This document shows positions 1 through 8,161 of a stretch of 56,145 nucleotides of DNA, piece after piece. The notes below the pieces were generated by a model that saw only the letters and a list, made by a program, of their open reading frames with translations, was not told the DNA's origin and ran no database searches. The DNA comes from Rikenellaceae bacterium (GTDB lineage: Bacteria; Bacteroidota; Bacteroidia; Bacteroidales; Rikenellaceae). The stretch's first letter is position 1. Each line of letters opens with the position of its first letter. The DNA lies in NCBI GenBank assembly GCA_009783565.1, contig WRDF01000007.1, positions 32,882 through 89,026 of the forward strand. The letters are read 5' to 3'. Both the position numbers and the translations under genes were made by a program.

Positions 1-172
1 CTTTGCTTTTCTATGCGTTTCACCGTCTAAAACAAGACGGCATAATAACGCATATTTCACTGATGTTGAGCTACTTGCACTTCCTTGCTCCAAACCGTAA
101 AATCCAACCGTTTTCCGCTCGCAGTAAATAATGACTATTTTATTAAGTAGTATCATTTTTTCAAAAAAGTGT

Positions 173-180
173 TATCTTTG
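173..180 (+). promoter_or_regulatory. -7 box of the his operon promoter
   Basis: TATCTTTG matches the Bacteroidota -7 consensus TAnnTTTG exactly. It sits 18 bp before the start codon of the histidine leader peptide, so transcription should begin at about 186. A clear TTTG -33 box is not seen; only a T-rich stretch around 155-161 is present. Upstream, 1-172 holds no gene I can support, only a weak inverted repeat (CCGTCT/AGACGG) near 25-40. Confidence 0.6.
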
Positions 181-198
181 CGGCGTAGTAAACCGAAA

Positions 199-273
199 AT
201 GAACAGTTTTTTATACCATACGCATCATCATGCTCATCGCTCGTCCGGGTATGTAGATGCCGTTATGCTGTAA
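199..273 (+). CDS. hisL: his operon leader peptide
   Basis: A 24-codon frame starting ATG (199-201) and ending TAA (271-273) encodes a peptide with the run HTHHHAH at residues 7-13: five His codons in seven, which chance does not readily give. It lies just after a TAnnTTTG promoter and just before an intrinsic terminator and hisG. That is the architecture of classical histidine attenuation: ribosome stalling at His codons when charged tRNA-His is scarce changes the folding of the downstream RNA. The peptide itself probably has no other role. The sequence shows the frame, the His run, the hairpins and the operon; the regulatory function is inferred from the enterobacterial his leader, to which this has no obvious sequence similarity. 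Confidence 0.9.
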   Translation: MNSFLYHTHHHAHRSSGYVDAVML

Positions 274-302
274 ACTGAACCAATACTAAAAAGCATAAAA
301 CG
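261..302 (+). promoter_or_regulatory. predicted his antiterminator hairpin
   Basis: Bases 261-269 (CGTTATGCT) can pair with 292-302 (AGCATAAAACG) in nine base pairs with a two-base bulge. The right arm takes away bases 297-302 of the terminator stem, so the two structures exclude each other. The left arm overlaps the last leader codons and its stop. A further pairing of GCATC (222-226, in the His-codon region) with GATGC (256-260) could act as the 1:2 pause hairpin. Pairings were found by hand; no folding energy was computed. Confidence 0.6.
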
Positions 303-337
303 TGTCCGCCCGAAAGAGGCGGGCACGTTTTGTTTTG
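297..337 (+). terminator. intrinsic attenuator terminator of the his operon
   Basis: A 14-bp stem, 297-310 with 318-331, has one G-U pair and a 7-nt loop (CGAAAGA). Its 3' arm runs into TTTTGTTTTG. It lies between the His-rich leader peptide and hisG, with 52 bases left before the hisG start, which is where a transcription attenuator should be. Confidence 0.88.
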
Positions 338-388
338 TGCATATCCCTGCCCTTTCGTGTGCCGGCGCTTAAAACCACAAAAAGCGTT

Positions 389-1246
389 ATGGTAAATCTT
401 AAAATTGCAATCCAAAAATCGGGACGCCTGCACGACCAGTCGATGGCTCTGTTGCGTGAGTGCGGTATCTCGATAGACAACGGCGGCGACCAACTGATCG
501 CCCGTTCGTCCAATTTTCCGTTGGAAGTGCTGTTTCTGCGCAATTCCGACATTCCTCAGTATGTCGATGACGGGGTGGCCGACGTGGCCATTATCGGCAG
601 CAACACCGAGCTGGAATGCCCGACGAATATCGTGCGGATGCTCGACCTGGGGTTCTCGCGGTGTCGACTTTCGATAGCCGTTCCGCGCGAGACCGAGTTC
701 GCAGGACTTTCGTGGCTTGCGGGCAAGAGGATAGCCACTTCTTATCCCAATTCGCTGCGCGGCTTTCTCGCGGAGAACGGCATCACGGCGGAAGTGCACG
801 TCATTTCGGGTTCGGTGGAGATCGCACCGGGCATCGGGATCGCCGATGCCGTATGCGACCTTGTAAGTTCGGGCAGTACTCTGATAAAGAACGGGTTAAG
901 AGAGGTTCATACCGTATTTAAGTCGGAAGCGGTGCTTGTTGCCAACCCCTCGCTGGACTTTGAGAAACGTGCGGTACTCGACCGGCTCATTTTTCGTGTC
1001 CGCGCGGCGCTCGCAGCAAAGAACAACAAGTACATATTACTGAATGCGCCGCGTGAACGGGTCGGAGAGATCTGTGCCCTGATACCCGGCATAAAGAGTC
1101 CGACGATATTGCCGCTCGGCGAACCGGGGTGGGTCTCGCTCCATTCGGTGGTGAACGAAGACCGTTTCTGGGAGGTTATCGACAGCCTGAGGACGGCAGG
1201 GGCGGAGGGCATACTCGTCGTCCCGATCGAGAAAATGATCACATAA
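389..1246 (+). CDS. hisG: ATP phosphoribosyltransferase (long form)
   Basis: Catalyses the first committed step of histidine synthesis, condensing ATP with PRPP to phosphoribosyl-ATP. The 285-residue protein begins MVNLKIAIQKSGRL and has the length of the long HisG form: a two-lobed catalytic domain followed by a C-terminal ACT-like domain (about residue 215 onward) through which histidine inhibits long-form enzymes, so no HisZ partner is expected. An upstream in-frame start at 302 is rejected because it falls inside the attenuator stem; ATG 389 starts the conserved family N-terminus. First structural gene of the his operon, 13 bp before hisD. Likely controlled by leader attenuation and, by family, by feedback inhibition. 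Confidence 0.96.
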   Translation: MVNLKIAIQKSGRLHDQSMALLRECGISIDNGGDQLIARSSNFPLEVLFLRNSDIPQYVDDGVADVAIIGSNTELECPTNIVRMLDLGFSRCRLSIAVPRETEFAGLSWLAGKRIATSYPNSLRGFLAENGITAEVHVISGSVEIAPGIGIADAVCDLVSSGSTLIKNGLREVHTVFKSEAVLVANPSLDFEKRAVLDRLIFRVRAALAAKNNKYILLNAPRERVGEICALIPGIKSPTILPLGEPGWVSLHSVVNEDRFWEVIDSLRTAGAEGILVVPIEKMIT

Positions 1247-1259
1247 TCCGGGAAGAGTT

Positions 1260-2549
1260 ATGAAAACATTTTATTATCCCCAGCGGGAGCAGTGGGGCGA
1301 GATACTTGCCCGACCGACGCAGGACAATGGCGACATTGCGTGCACGTGCGAAAAGATATTCGCACAGGTTCGTGCGGACGGCGACACCGCTGTGCGGCAT
1401 TTTACGAAAAAATACGACAGGGTTGATATTACAGACTTACGCGTCAACGAAGAGGAGTTCGCGATGGCGGAAGAGGCTGTAAGCGAAGAACTGAAAAATG
1501 CCATAAGGCTTGCCGCGGCCAACATCGAGGCATTCCATCGGGCGCAGATAAGCGAGCCTGTGGAATGGAGCGACGGGCGCGGATTGAGGTGTCGGCAGGA
1601 GACGCGCCCGATAGAAAGTGTCGGTCTGTACGTTCCGGGCGGAACAGCGCCACTTTTCTCTACGGTACTGATGCTCGCCATTCCGGCGCGCCTTGCCGGA
1701 TGCCGTGAAATCGTACTGTGCACACCGCCTGCCGCCGACGGGAGCATAAACCCTGCGATATTGTGGACAGCGCGGCTTTGCGACGTGGAACGTGTTTACA
1801 AAGCGGGCGGCATTCAGGCGGTAGCGGCCATGACGTTCGGCACTCAGAGCATCCCCGCCGTGTGCAAGATATTCGGACCGGGCAACCGCTATGTAACGGC
1901 GGCTAAGCAGTTGGCGACGGCACATGGCGTGGCGATAGACATACCCGCCGGACCGTCGGAAGTGATGGTGGTCGCCGACCGAAGCGCAATTCCGGCTTTC
2001 GTGGCTGCCGACCTGCTGTCACAGGCCGAACACAGCGCAGACAGTCAGGTTGTTCTGGTCACGTGGACTCCGGAGATATTACCTGCCGTCGAGGCCGAAA
2101 CGGAGCGGCAACTCGCTCTGCTACCTCGCCGCGAGATGGCCGAAGGTGTGCTGCGCCACTCGCGCACGATAGTGGTGCGCGACCGCGCGGAAGCTCTCTC
2201 GGTTGTGAACGAATACGCCCCCGAACACCTGATAATCTCGGCGGAAGATTATGACGATTTCGCCGACGGGGTGCTGAATGCAGGCTCGGTATTTTTGGGT
2301 AACTATTCGCCCGAAAGCGTGGGCGATTATGCTGCGGGCACGAACCACACCCTTCCCACGGCGGGTTGGGCGCGGGCGTACAGCGGTGTAAACATGGACG
2401 CTTTTGTCAAGAAAATCACTTTTCAGGAGCTTACGCGCGAGGGACTGGAACGGCTGGGCGCGGCGGTCGTGACAATGGCGGAGAACGAACAACTTACAGC
2501 ACATGCGAATGCCGTTGCAATAAGACTTGGCGAATATGGAACTGAATAA
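1260..2549 (+). CDS. hisD: histidinol dehydrogenase
   Basis: NAD- and zinc-dependent enzyme that performs the last two oxidations of the pathway, L-histidinol to L-histidine. The 429 residues match the family length. Visible signature stretches include SVGLYVPGGTAPLFSTVLM and FGPGNRYVTAAKQ in the nucleotide-binding part, the DLLSQAEH segment, and NHTLPTAGWAR near the C-terminus, where active-site and metal-binding residues lie in known HisD. It follows hisG by 13 bp and its end overlaps the hisC start by 14 bp, which indicates translational coupling. Nothing looks truncated. Confidence 0.97.
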   Translation: MKTFYYPQREQWGEILARPTQDNGDIACTCEKIFAQVRADGDTAVRHFTKKYDRVDITDLRVNEEEFAMAEEAVSEELKNAIRLAAANIEAFHRAQISEPVEWSDGRGLRCRQETRPIESVGLYVPGGTAPLFSTVLMLAIPARLAGCREIVLCTPPAADGSINPAILWTARLCDVERVYKAGGIQAVAAMTFGTQSIPAVCKIFGPGNRYVTAAKQLATAHGVAIDIPAGPSEVMVVADRSAIPAFVAADLLSQAEHSADSQVVLVTWTPEILPAVEAETERQLALLPRREMAEGVLRHSRTIVVRDRAEALSVVNEYAPEHLIISAEDYDDFADGVLNAGSVFLGNYSPESVGDYAAGTNHTLPTAGWARAYSGVNMDAFVKKITFQELTREGLERLGAAVVTMAENEQLTAHANAVAIRLGEYGTE

Positions 2550-3579
2550 ATTTTTCCGTCCTAACATTCTGGCTCTCACGCCATACTCGTGCGCGCGGGA
2601 CGAGTTTGCAGGCTTTCAGAACGCGGAGGCAGTTTTCTTAGATGCTAATGAGAACCCCTACCCTAATGGTTGCAACCGTTATCCCGACCCGCGCCACACC
2701 GCGCTGAGGCAACGGATCGCGCAGTTACGCGGAGTTGCGCCGCAGCGCATTATTATGGGCAACGGGAGCGACGAGATTATCGACTTGCTGATACGCAGCA
2801 CGTGCCGACCCGCGCTCGACAACATCGTCGTCTTTTCGCCGGGATACTCGGTGTACGAAGTGAGCGCGGCCATCAACGACGTGCAGGTGCGCAGCATAGA
2901 CCTGCTGCTCCCCGACTTTCGCCCCGATGTCAAGATCCTCTCAAAAGTGGCAGATGCGAATACGAAGCTGGTGTTTCTCTGCTCACCCAACAACCCTACG
3001 GGCAACGTCATTCCGCTAAGCACGGTGGAACGGATCTGTTCCATGCTACCCGATAGTCTTGTGGTCGTGGATGAGGCGTATATCGACTTTGCCGACATGC
3101 CGTCCGCCACGACGCTGCTCGACACCGCCGACAACCTGCTCGTGCTCCAAACGCTCTCTAAGGCATGGGGCATGGCGGGACTGCGAATCGGCATCGGCAT
3201 CGGCCGTGAGGATGTGGTAACCGTGCTCGGCAAGGTCAAACCGCCCTACAATATCGGCGGCATGGCGCAGCAAATGGCGCTCGACCTGCTCGCCGATACC
3301 GACGGGTTTGAGCGCAGGGTCGCCGAGATAAAGTGCGAGCGCGGGCGAATGTTCGGCGAACTTACCGCACTCGGCATTTTCTCGCGCGTCTTACCCTCGT
3401 CGGCGAACTACATTCTCGTTTTTTCGCCGCAGTGCCGCGCCGTTCACGGCTTTCTGGCCGAGAACGGGGTAGTGGTGCGCCTGCGCGACCAACGCCTGAT
3501 ACCGGACGGCCTGCGTATAACCGTCGGCACACCAGAAGAGAACGACCGTTTACTGGAATTACTTAAAGCACGAATATGA
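2536..3579 (+). CDS. hisC: histidinol-phosphate aminotransferase
   Basis: PLP-dependent class I/II aminotransferase that transfers an amino group from glutamate to imidazole-acetol phosphate. It has 347 residues. The PLP-binding lysine is K209 in TLSKAWGMAGLRIG; SPNNPTGN and DEAYIDFA are the other typical cofactor-site motifs. I chose ATG 2536 (MELNKFFRPNI) rather than the TTG nine bases upstream because it starts the conserved sequence; either way it overlaps hisD. The stop TGA (3577-3579) lies inside the left flank of a small palindromic repeat that separates hisC from hisB. Confidence 0.96.
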   Translation: MELNKFFRPNILALTPYSCARDEFAGFQNAEAVFLDANENPYPNGCNRYPDPRHTALRQRIAQLRGVAPQRIIMGNGSDEIIDLLIRSTCRPALDNIVVFSPGYSVYEVSAAINDVQVRSIDLLLPDFRPDVKILSKVADANTKLVFLCSPNNPTGNVIPLSTVERICSMLPDSLVVVDEAYIDFADMPSATTLLDTADNLLVLQTLSKAWGMAGLRIGIGIGREDVVTVLGKVKPPYNIGGMAQQMALDLLADTDGFERRVAEIKCERGRMFGELTALGIFSRVLPSSANYILVFSPQCRAVHGFLAENGVVVRLRDQRLIPDGLRITVGTPEENDRLLELLKARI

Positions 3580-3607
3580 AAAAGTGCCTCGCGGCACTCG
3601 CATGAAT
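3578..3607 (+). repeat. small palindromic repeat, copy 1
   Basis: AGTGCC (3583-3588), tetraloop TCGC, GGCACT (3593-3598), with flanks AAA before and CGCATGAA after. The same unit recurs at 36331-36360 (inverted), 47428-47450 and 55654-55683. This copy lies inside the his operon and overlaps the hisC stop codon, so it is transcribed and will form a hairpin between hisC and hisB. Confidence 0.75.
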
Positions 3608-3627
3608 TACTTTGTCTACGTAAATAT

Positions 3628-4728
3628 ATGAAAAAGAAGATACTGTTCCTCGACCGCGACGGCACTGTTCTGCGTGAGCCGCCGGTCACGTTTCAGATAG
3701 ACCACCTCGACAAGTTCGAGTTTATGCCCGGTGCGATCACCGCCCTTGCGCGCCTCGCCGCAGAGACCGACTACCGCATGGTCATGGTGAGTAATCAGGA
3801 CGGGCTGGGTACTCGCGCTTTCCCGCGCGAGGATTTCGCGCCGTTGCATGATCTTATGCTGCGCACGCTCGCCGGCGAGGGCGTGAACTTTGACGAAGTT
3901 CTTATAGACGAGAGCTTTCCGGAGCAGAGCTCGCCGACCCGCAAACCACGCACCGGACTGGTAGACAAGTACCTGAACGAATTGCTCGACCGCGAAAACT
4001 CTTATGTCATAGGCGACCGCGCCACCGATATGCAGTTGGCCGCGAACATGGGTATCAGGGGTATTCTGCTCGGCGACGCGACGGCTGAGGATACGGAAGT
4101 TGCGCTGCACGCCGCTACGTGGGACAAGATATGTCGTTTCCTGATACTCGGCAGTCGTCGCGCACGGGTGGAGCGACGAACTTCAGAAACCGACATCGTT
4201 GTAGAAATTGACCTGAACGGCAGCGGGTGCGCCGACATATCGACCGGTCTGGGATTCTTCGACCACATGTTGGAGCAGATCGCGCGCCACGCGGGCATCG
4301 ACCTTATGGTCAGAGCGAAAGGCGACCTGCACATAGACGAACACCATACCATAGAGGACACCGCGCTGGCTCTTGGCGAGTGTCTGCGCTCGGCGCTCGG
4401 CAGCAAAAAAGGCATCGGCCGCTACGGGTTCGCGCTGCCGATGGATGAGTCGCGCGCCGAAATGCTGCTCGACCTCGGAGGGCGGCCATGTCTGGTGTGG
4501 GACGCCGATTTCGACCGCGAGTATGCAGGCGACTTCCCGACCGACATGACCCGCCACTTTTTCAGTTCGTTCTGCCACGCGGCGGGATGCAACCTGCACG
4601 TCAGGGCGTCGGGCGAAAACACTCACCATACAATCGAAGTCATATTCAAGGCCTTCGCGCGGGCGCTGCGCGATGCCGTAAAACCGACGGACGAGACAAA
4701 AGTCCCGTCTTCAAAAGGAACGCTATGA
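3628..4728 (+). CDS. hisB: bifunctional histidinol-phosphatase / imidazoleglycerol-phosphate dehydratase
   Basis: Two enzymes in one 366-residue chain. The N-terminal HAD phosphatase (about residues 1-165) starts LFLDRDGTVLREPP, with the DxDGT nucleophile motif, and contains MVSNQDGLG and YVIGDRATDM; it dephosphorylates histidinol phosphate. The C-terminal IGP dehydratase (about 170-355) carries the two metal-binding His-rich motifs DEHHTIEDTALALGE and HHTIEVIFKAFARALRD. The fused arrangement is the same as in enterobacteria. A 48-bp gap with a palindromic repeat separates it from hisC; its stop overlaps the hisA start (ATGA, 4725-4728). In many genomes hisH would follow here, but it does not. 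Confidence 0.96.
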   Translation: MKKKILFLDRDGTVLREPPVTFQIDHLDKFEFMPGAITALARLAAETDYRMVMVSNQDGLGTRAFPREDFAPLHDLMLRTLAGEGVNFDEVLIDESFPEQSSPTRKPRTGLVDKYLNELLDRENSYVIGDRATDMQLAANMGIRGILLGDATAEDTEVALHAATWDKICRFLILGSRRARVERRTSETDIVVEIDLNGSGCADISTGLGFFDHMLEQIARHAGIDLMVRAKGDLHIDEHHTIEDTALALGECLRSALGSKKGIGRYGFALPMDESRAEMLLDLGGRPCLVWDADFDREYAGDFPTDMTRHFFSSFCHAAGCNLHVRASGENTHHTIEVIFKAFARALRDAVKPTDETKVPSSKGTL

Positions 4729-5435
4729 CCATAATTCCGGCAATAGATATTATCGGTGGCCGCTGTGTACGACTTTCGCAGGGCGATTACACGCAGTGCA
4801 AAACCTACTCCGACGACCCTGTGGCCGTCGCACGCCGATTCGAAGACGCAGGGTTCACACGCCTCCACGTGGTCGATCTCGACGGCGCGAAGTCGGCGGC
4901 AGTGGTGAACCTCGGCGTGCTCGAAAAGATATGCACCCTGACCTCGCTTTCGGTCGATTTTGGCGGCGGTATAAAATCGGATGCCGATCTGAGGCGGGTT
5001 ATCGAGGCGGGAGCGGACTACGCCTGCGTGGGCAGCATCGCCGCGACCGACCCCGCGCTCGCCGAACGCTGGCTCGACCATTACGGCCCCGACCGCATAA
5101 TAATCGGTGCAGATACTTTGGGCGGCACGCTTCGCACACACGGCTGGCAGCAGGACGGTGGACAGACCGTTTTCGACCTCGCAGACCGTTTCGCAGGCAG
5201 GCTGAGGCATCTGATGTGCACCGACATTTCACGCGACGGGATGCTCACCGGGCCGGCGACGGAACTCTACCGCGCGCTGGCCACGCGTTATCCACGTCTC
5301 GGCATCATAGCCTCAGGCGGGGTCGGGTCGGTAGACGACCTGCGCGAACTCTCGACGTGCGGAGTGGCAGGTGTCGTGGTCGGCAAGGCAATTTACGAAG
5401 GACGAATAACTCTAAATCAACTGATGAATATATGA
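4725..5435 (+). CDS. hisA: ProFAR isomerase
   Basis: TIM-barrel isomerase, 236 residues, converting ProFAR to PRFAR. Catalytic aspartates are visible: D8 in IPAIDIIGG and D130 in IIIGADTLGG. Phosphate-binding glycine motifs VDFGGGIKS and IIASGGVGS occupy the expected positions. Starts within the hisB stop (ATGA) and ends within the hisF start (ATGA), so translation is tightly coupled on both sides. Confidence 0.96.
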   Translation: MTIIPAIDIIGGRCVRLSQGDYTQCKTYSDDPVAVARRFEDAGFTRLHVVDLDGAKSAAVVNLGVLEKICTLTSLSVDFGGGIKSDADLRRVIEAGADYACVGSIAATDPALAERWLDHYGPDRIIIGADTLGGTLRTHGWQQDGGQTVFDLADRFAGRLRHLMCTDISRDGMLTGPATELYRALATRYPRLGIIASGGVGSVDDLRELSTCGVAGVVVGKAIYEGRITLNQLMNI

Positions 5436-6184
5436 AACGAATAATCCCTTGCCTCGACGTAATGAACGGCAGGACAGTAAAAGGCATAAATTTCACTAAT
5501 ATGCGCGACGCGGGCAACATCGTCGAACTCGCCGCCCGCTACTCGGCCGACGGCGCTGACGAACTCGTATTTCTCGACATCACGGCGAGCGCCGACCGCC
5601 GCGCCACAATGCCCGTGTGGGTGGAGCGCGTGGCGGCGACGATAGACATTCCGTTCATCGTGGGCGGCGGCGTATCGTGCGAAAAGGATGTCGAAACGCT
5701 GCTGTTGCGCGGAGCGGACAAGGTCTCCGTGAACTCGGCGGCGCTCGACGACCCGAACCTCATAAACCGTCTGGTGCGTAATTTCGGCAACGAACGCGTG
5801 GTCGTCGCGATCGATGCATGTCAGGAGGAAGGCGTATGGCGCGTATATTCCAAAGGCGGGCAGACGCGAACCGACCGCGAGCTGTTCGAATGGGCAGCAG
5901 AGGTCGAGGCGCGCGGCGGCGGCGAGATATTGTTCACCTCTATGGATCACGACGGCACGAATCGCGGTTTTGCCTGCGATGCGCTGGCACGGCTCTCGGA
6001 GACGGTCGGTATTCCGGTGATAGCGTCCGGCGGTGCGGGCGCTTTAAGCGATTTCTACGACGCTTTTGCGCTCGGCCATGCTGCCGCCGCGCTCGCCGCA
6101 GGCATCTTCCACGACGGCCACACGACCATTCGCGAGGTTAAGGAATATCTTATAAATAAAGGAGTCGAAATATCATGGACATAA
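5432..6184 (+). CDS. hisF: imidazole glycerol-phosphate synthase, cyclase subunit
   Basis: TIM-barrel cyclase, 250 residues, turning PRFAR plus ammonia into imidazole glycerol phosphate and AICAR. Starts [18 protein letters not shown] with catalytic D9; the second catalytic aspartate is D128 in [14 protein letters not shown] and IASGGAGA are the phosphate-binding loops. The family normally works as a dimer with the glutaminase HisH, which feeds ammonia through the barrel. No hisH is encoded anywhere in this operon or window, so HisF must get its partner from elsewhere or use free ammonia. Overlaps hisA by 4 bp and hisIE by 10 bp. Confidence 0.96.
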   Translation: MKRIIPCLDVMNGRTVKGINFTNMRDAGNIVELAARYSADGADELVFLDITASADRRATMPVWVERVAATIDIPFIVGGGVSCEKDVETLLLRGADKVSVNSAALDDPNLINRLVRNFGNERVVVAIDACQEEGVWRVYSKGGQTRTDRELFEWAAEVEARGGGEILFTSMDHDGTNRGFACDALARLSETVGIPVIASGGAGALSDFYDAFALGHAAAALAAGIFHDGHTTIREVKEYLINKGVEISWT

Positions 6185-6774
6185 CAAAACTTACGTTCGA
6201 CGGTAAGGGTCTTATACCCGCCGTCGTGCAGGACGCGGCTACGGGCACGGTGCTGATGATGGCATACATGAACCGCGAGGCAATCGAACGGACGCTCGGC
6301 GAGGGCCTGGTGTGCTTTTACAGCCGTTCGCGGCGCACGCTCTGGACAAAGGGCGAAACCAGCGGTAATTACCTGCATCTCAAAGAGATATTGGCCGATT
6401 GCGACAATGATTGTCTGCTCGTCAAAGTGCAGCCGACGGGTGCGGCGTGCCACACAGGGGCGGACACGTGCTGGGGCGAGCGCAACCGCCCCGTCGGGTT
6501 TCTGTCGTACTTGGAAGATTTTCTGCGCCGCCGCAAAGATGACCCGCCCGGACAATCATACACAGCGCGGCTCATGGCAAAAGGCATCAACAAAATCGCT
6601 CAGAAAGTCGGCGAGGAGGCGGTGGAATTGGTGATCGAAGCGAAAGACAGCAACGACTGCCTCTTTTTGGGTGAGGCGGCCGACCTGACCTATCACCTTC
6701 TCGTGCTGCTTATGGCCAAAGGCTACGGTCTGGACGATGTTGCGGAAGTCCTGCGTCGCAGACATAAAGAATAA
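6175..6774 (+). CDS. hisIE: phosphoribosyl-AMP cyclohydrolase / phosphoribosyl-ATP pyrophosphatase
   Basis: Fused HisI-HisE, 199 residues, for the second and third pathway steps. The HisI half (about 1-110) shows [21 protein letters not shown] and a zinc-site cysteine pattern (LADCDND, then CHTGADTCW). The HisE half (about 112-199) shows [21 protein letters not shown] and the helix pair [10 protein letters not shown] typical of this all-alpha pyrophosphatase. Last gene of the his operon; start ATG 6175 lies inside hisF. No convincing terminator is seen in the 70 bp before the next gene. Confidence 0.96.
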   Translation: MDITKLTFDGKGLIPAVVQDAATGTVLMMAYMNREAIERTLGEGLVCFYSRSRRTLWTKGETSGNYLHLKEILADCDNDCLLVKVQPTGAACHTGADTCWGERNRPVGFLSYLEDFLRRRKDDPPGQSYTARLMAKGINKIAQKVGEEAVELVIEAKDSNDCLFLGEAADLTYHLLVLLMAKGYGLDDVAEVLRRRHKE

Positions 6775-6844
6775 TACACGCAATTAAAAAGCAACCCAAA
6801 TAGCAAAATCGGCCGCCTCAGGTGTTTTTTAAAAAAACGAGGTG

Positions 6845-8008
6845 ATGAAGTACTATAAAAACAAGTATGAAAAAAGTCGGGAATTGGCGGAAGATATATG
6901 CCGCGTAATGTTCGATGTGAATATGGAACTCGAAGGAGAAGAATTGCCGGCTATCCGGGAATTTCTCGAAAACGATAGCGATGCACCGAACCTGCTTGCA
7001 AGAATGGCGGATGAGAATTATCTCGCCTCGCAACTCGAAAAGTTCAATATCGGGAACGATGATGGCGCGGTAAAAACTCTTATTACCCGGATCGAAAAGG
7101 CCAAAAGCCATAAAATGCGCAGACGCCGTATTCTTTACTATGCCTCGACAGCGGCGGTTTTGCTTGCAGTCGCATTCATCTGGCAACTCGCGCCCAAGGT
7201 AGAGACGATAAGTCCTTTCACGCCTACCGAGCTTGCTACTCCAACGCTTATAACAGATGACGGCAGACAATTCGATCTGATGGCCGCGAATCAAATAAGC
7301 CCGTTCATAATCGCCGATCAGAACGGCTTGCATCATATTAAAAATAATAATGAATCCTCAGCTCATATTCAGCTCAACCGCGTGGTTATCCCCGTGAAAT
7401 ATAATTACAACTTAACGCTCGAAGACGGGACGCGGATAATGCTGAACGCCAATAGCGAACTGTCCTATCCTGCCTTTTTCGATTCAGGGGATCGGGAGGT
7501 CGGTCTTCGCGGAGAGGCATGGTTCGAAGTAGTGTCCGATACGTCCCGCCCGTTCATTGTCAATCTCGGCGATCTGAGCATCAGGGTCTACGGCACAGCG
7601 TTCAATATCAATACCAACAAAAGCGGTCACGTAGATGTACTGCTGGTCGAGGGGGCATTAGGCGTCACCCTTGCGGACTCGGAAGAGGTGATGTTAAAGC
7701 CAAACGACCTGCTCAGATATGATGTCGAAAACAAAACCGCGAATATCAGGAGCGTCGACCCCGACAGTTATCTCGCATGGAAGAGCGGATTTTTTATGAC
7801 CAACCTGCAAGAACTCGGAGAATTGCTGGATGACATATCGTCCTGGTATGGGGTCGGTTTCGTTTACCGGAATACAAATGCACCTAAAACCAGAATCAGC
7901 GTGATGATAGACCGCAATATGGATTTGGAAGCATTGTTGGAAACACTTCAACTCGCCACAGGAGTAAAGATAACCAAAGAAAAGGAGGGACTGTATGAGA
8001 TAAGATAA
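6845..8008 (+). CDS. FecR-family anti-sigma factor
   Basis: Inner-membrane anti-sigma factor expected to hold an ECF sigma factor and to be relieved by its cognate TonB-dependent receptor. 387 residues: a cytoplasmic N-terminal part (about 1-95), one membrane helix (about 97-116, STAAVLLAVAFIWQLA), a periplasmic FecR domain with the characteristic LEDGTRIMLNANSELSYP and GEAWFEV, and a C-terminal DUF4974-like domain (from about 300). A GTG three bases upstream is an alternative start. It precedes a SusC with an STN signalling domain, the usual partner. Unusually, the candidate sigma factor is not directly upstream but 6.6 kb away on the other strand. Confidence 0.92.
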   Translation: MKYYKNKYEKSRELAEDICRVMFDVNMELEGEELPAIREFLENDSDAPNLLARMADENYLASQLEKFNIGNDDGAVKTLITRIEKAKSHKMRRRRILYYASTAAVLLAVAFIWQLAPKVETISPFTPTELATPTLITDDGRQFDLMAANQISPFIIADQNGLHHIKNNNESSAHIQLNRVVIPVKYNYNLTLEDGTRIMLNANSELSYPAFFDSGDREVGLRGEAWFEVVSDTSRPFIVNLGDLSIRVYGTAFNINTNKSGHVDVLLVEGALGVTLADSEEVMLKPNDLLRYDVENKTANIRSVDPDSYLAWKSGFFMTNLQELGELLDDISSWYGVGFVYRNTNAPKTRISVMIDRNMDLEALLETLQLATGVKITKEKEGLYEIR

Positions 8009-8018
8009 AAAATAAAAA

Positions 8019-8046
8019 GGAGGAAGAATCCCGGGGACCTTCCTCC
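8019..8046 (+). promoter_or_regulatory. hairpin between fecR and susC
   Basis: GGAGGAAG (8019-8026) pairs with CTTCCTCC (8039-8046) around a 12-nt loop containing CCCGGGG. No U-run follows, so this is more likely a leader or processing hairpin than a terminator. The remaining ~115 bp before susC show no recognised site. Confidence 0.4.
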
Positions 8047-8161
8047 ATCATGTCCGGCCTGCTGCGCGACAATTGGCGTTGACAGAGCAGCATGGCGAGA
8101 CTGAAAAATGCTCTAATGACGGCCAACAAGGTCGCAAGTATCACATTCCAATCACAAATTT

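Noticed and set aside
302..388. Upstream extension of hisG by 29 codons
   Set aside because: These codons lie within the attenuator terminator stem and have no family similarity; ATG 389 starts the conserved HisG sequence.
4725..6184. hisH hidden by a frameshift or small gap
   Set aside because: hisB-hisA and hisA-hisF overlap as ATGA, so there is no unassigned sequence.
6775..6844. Terminator between hisIE and fecR
   Set aside because: There is an A/T palindrome but no GC-rich stem followed by a T-run, so I could not support a call.
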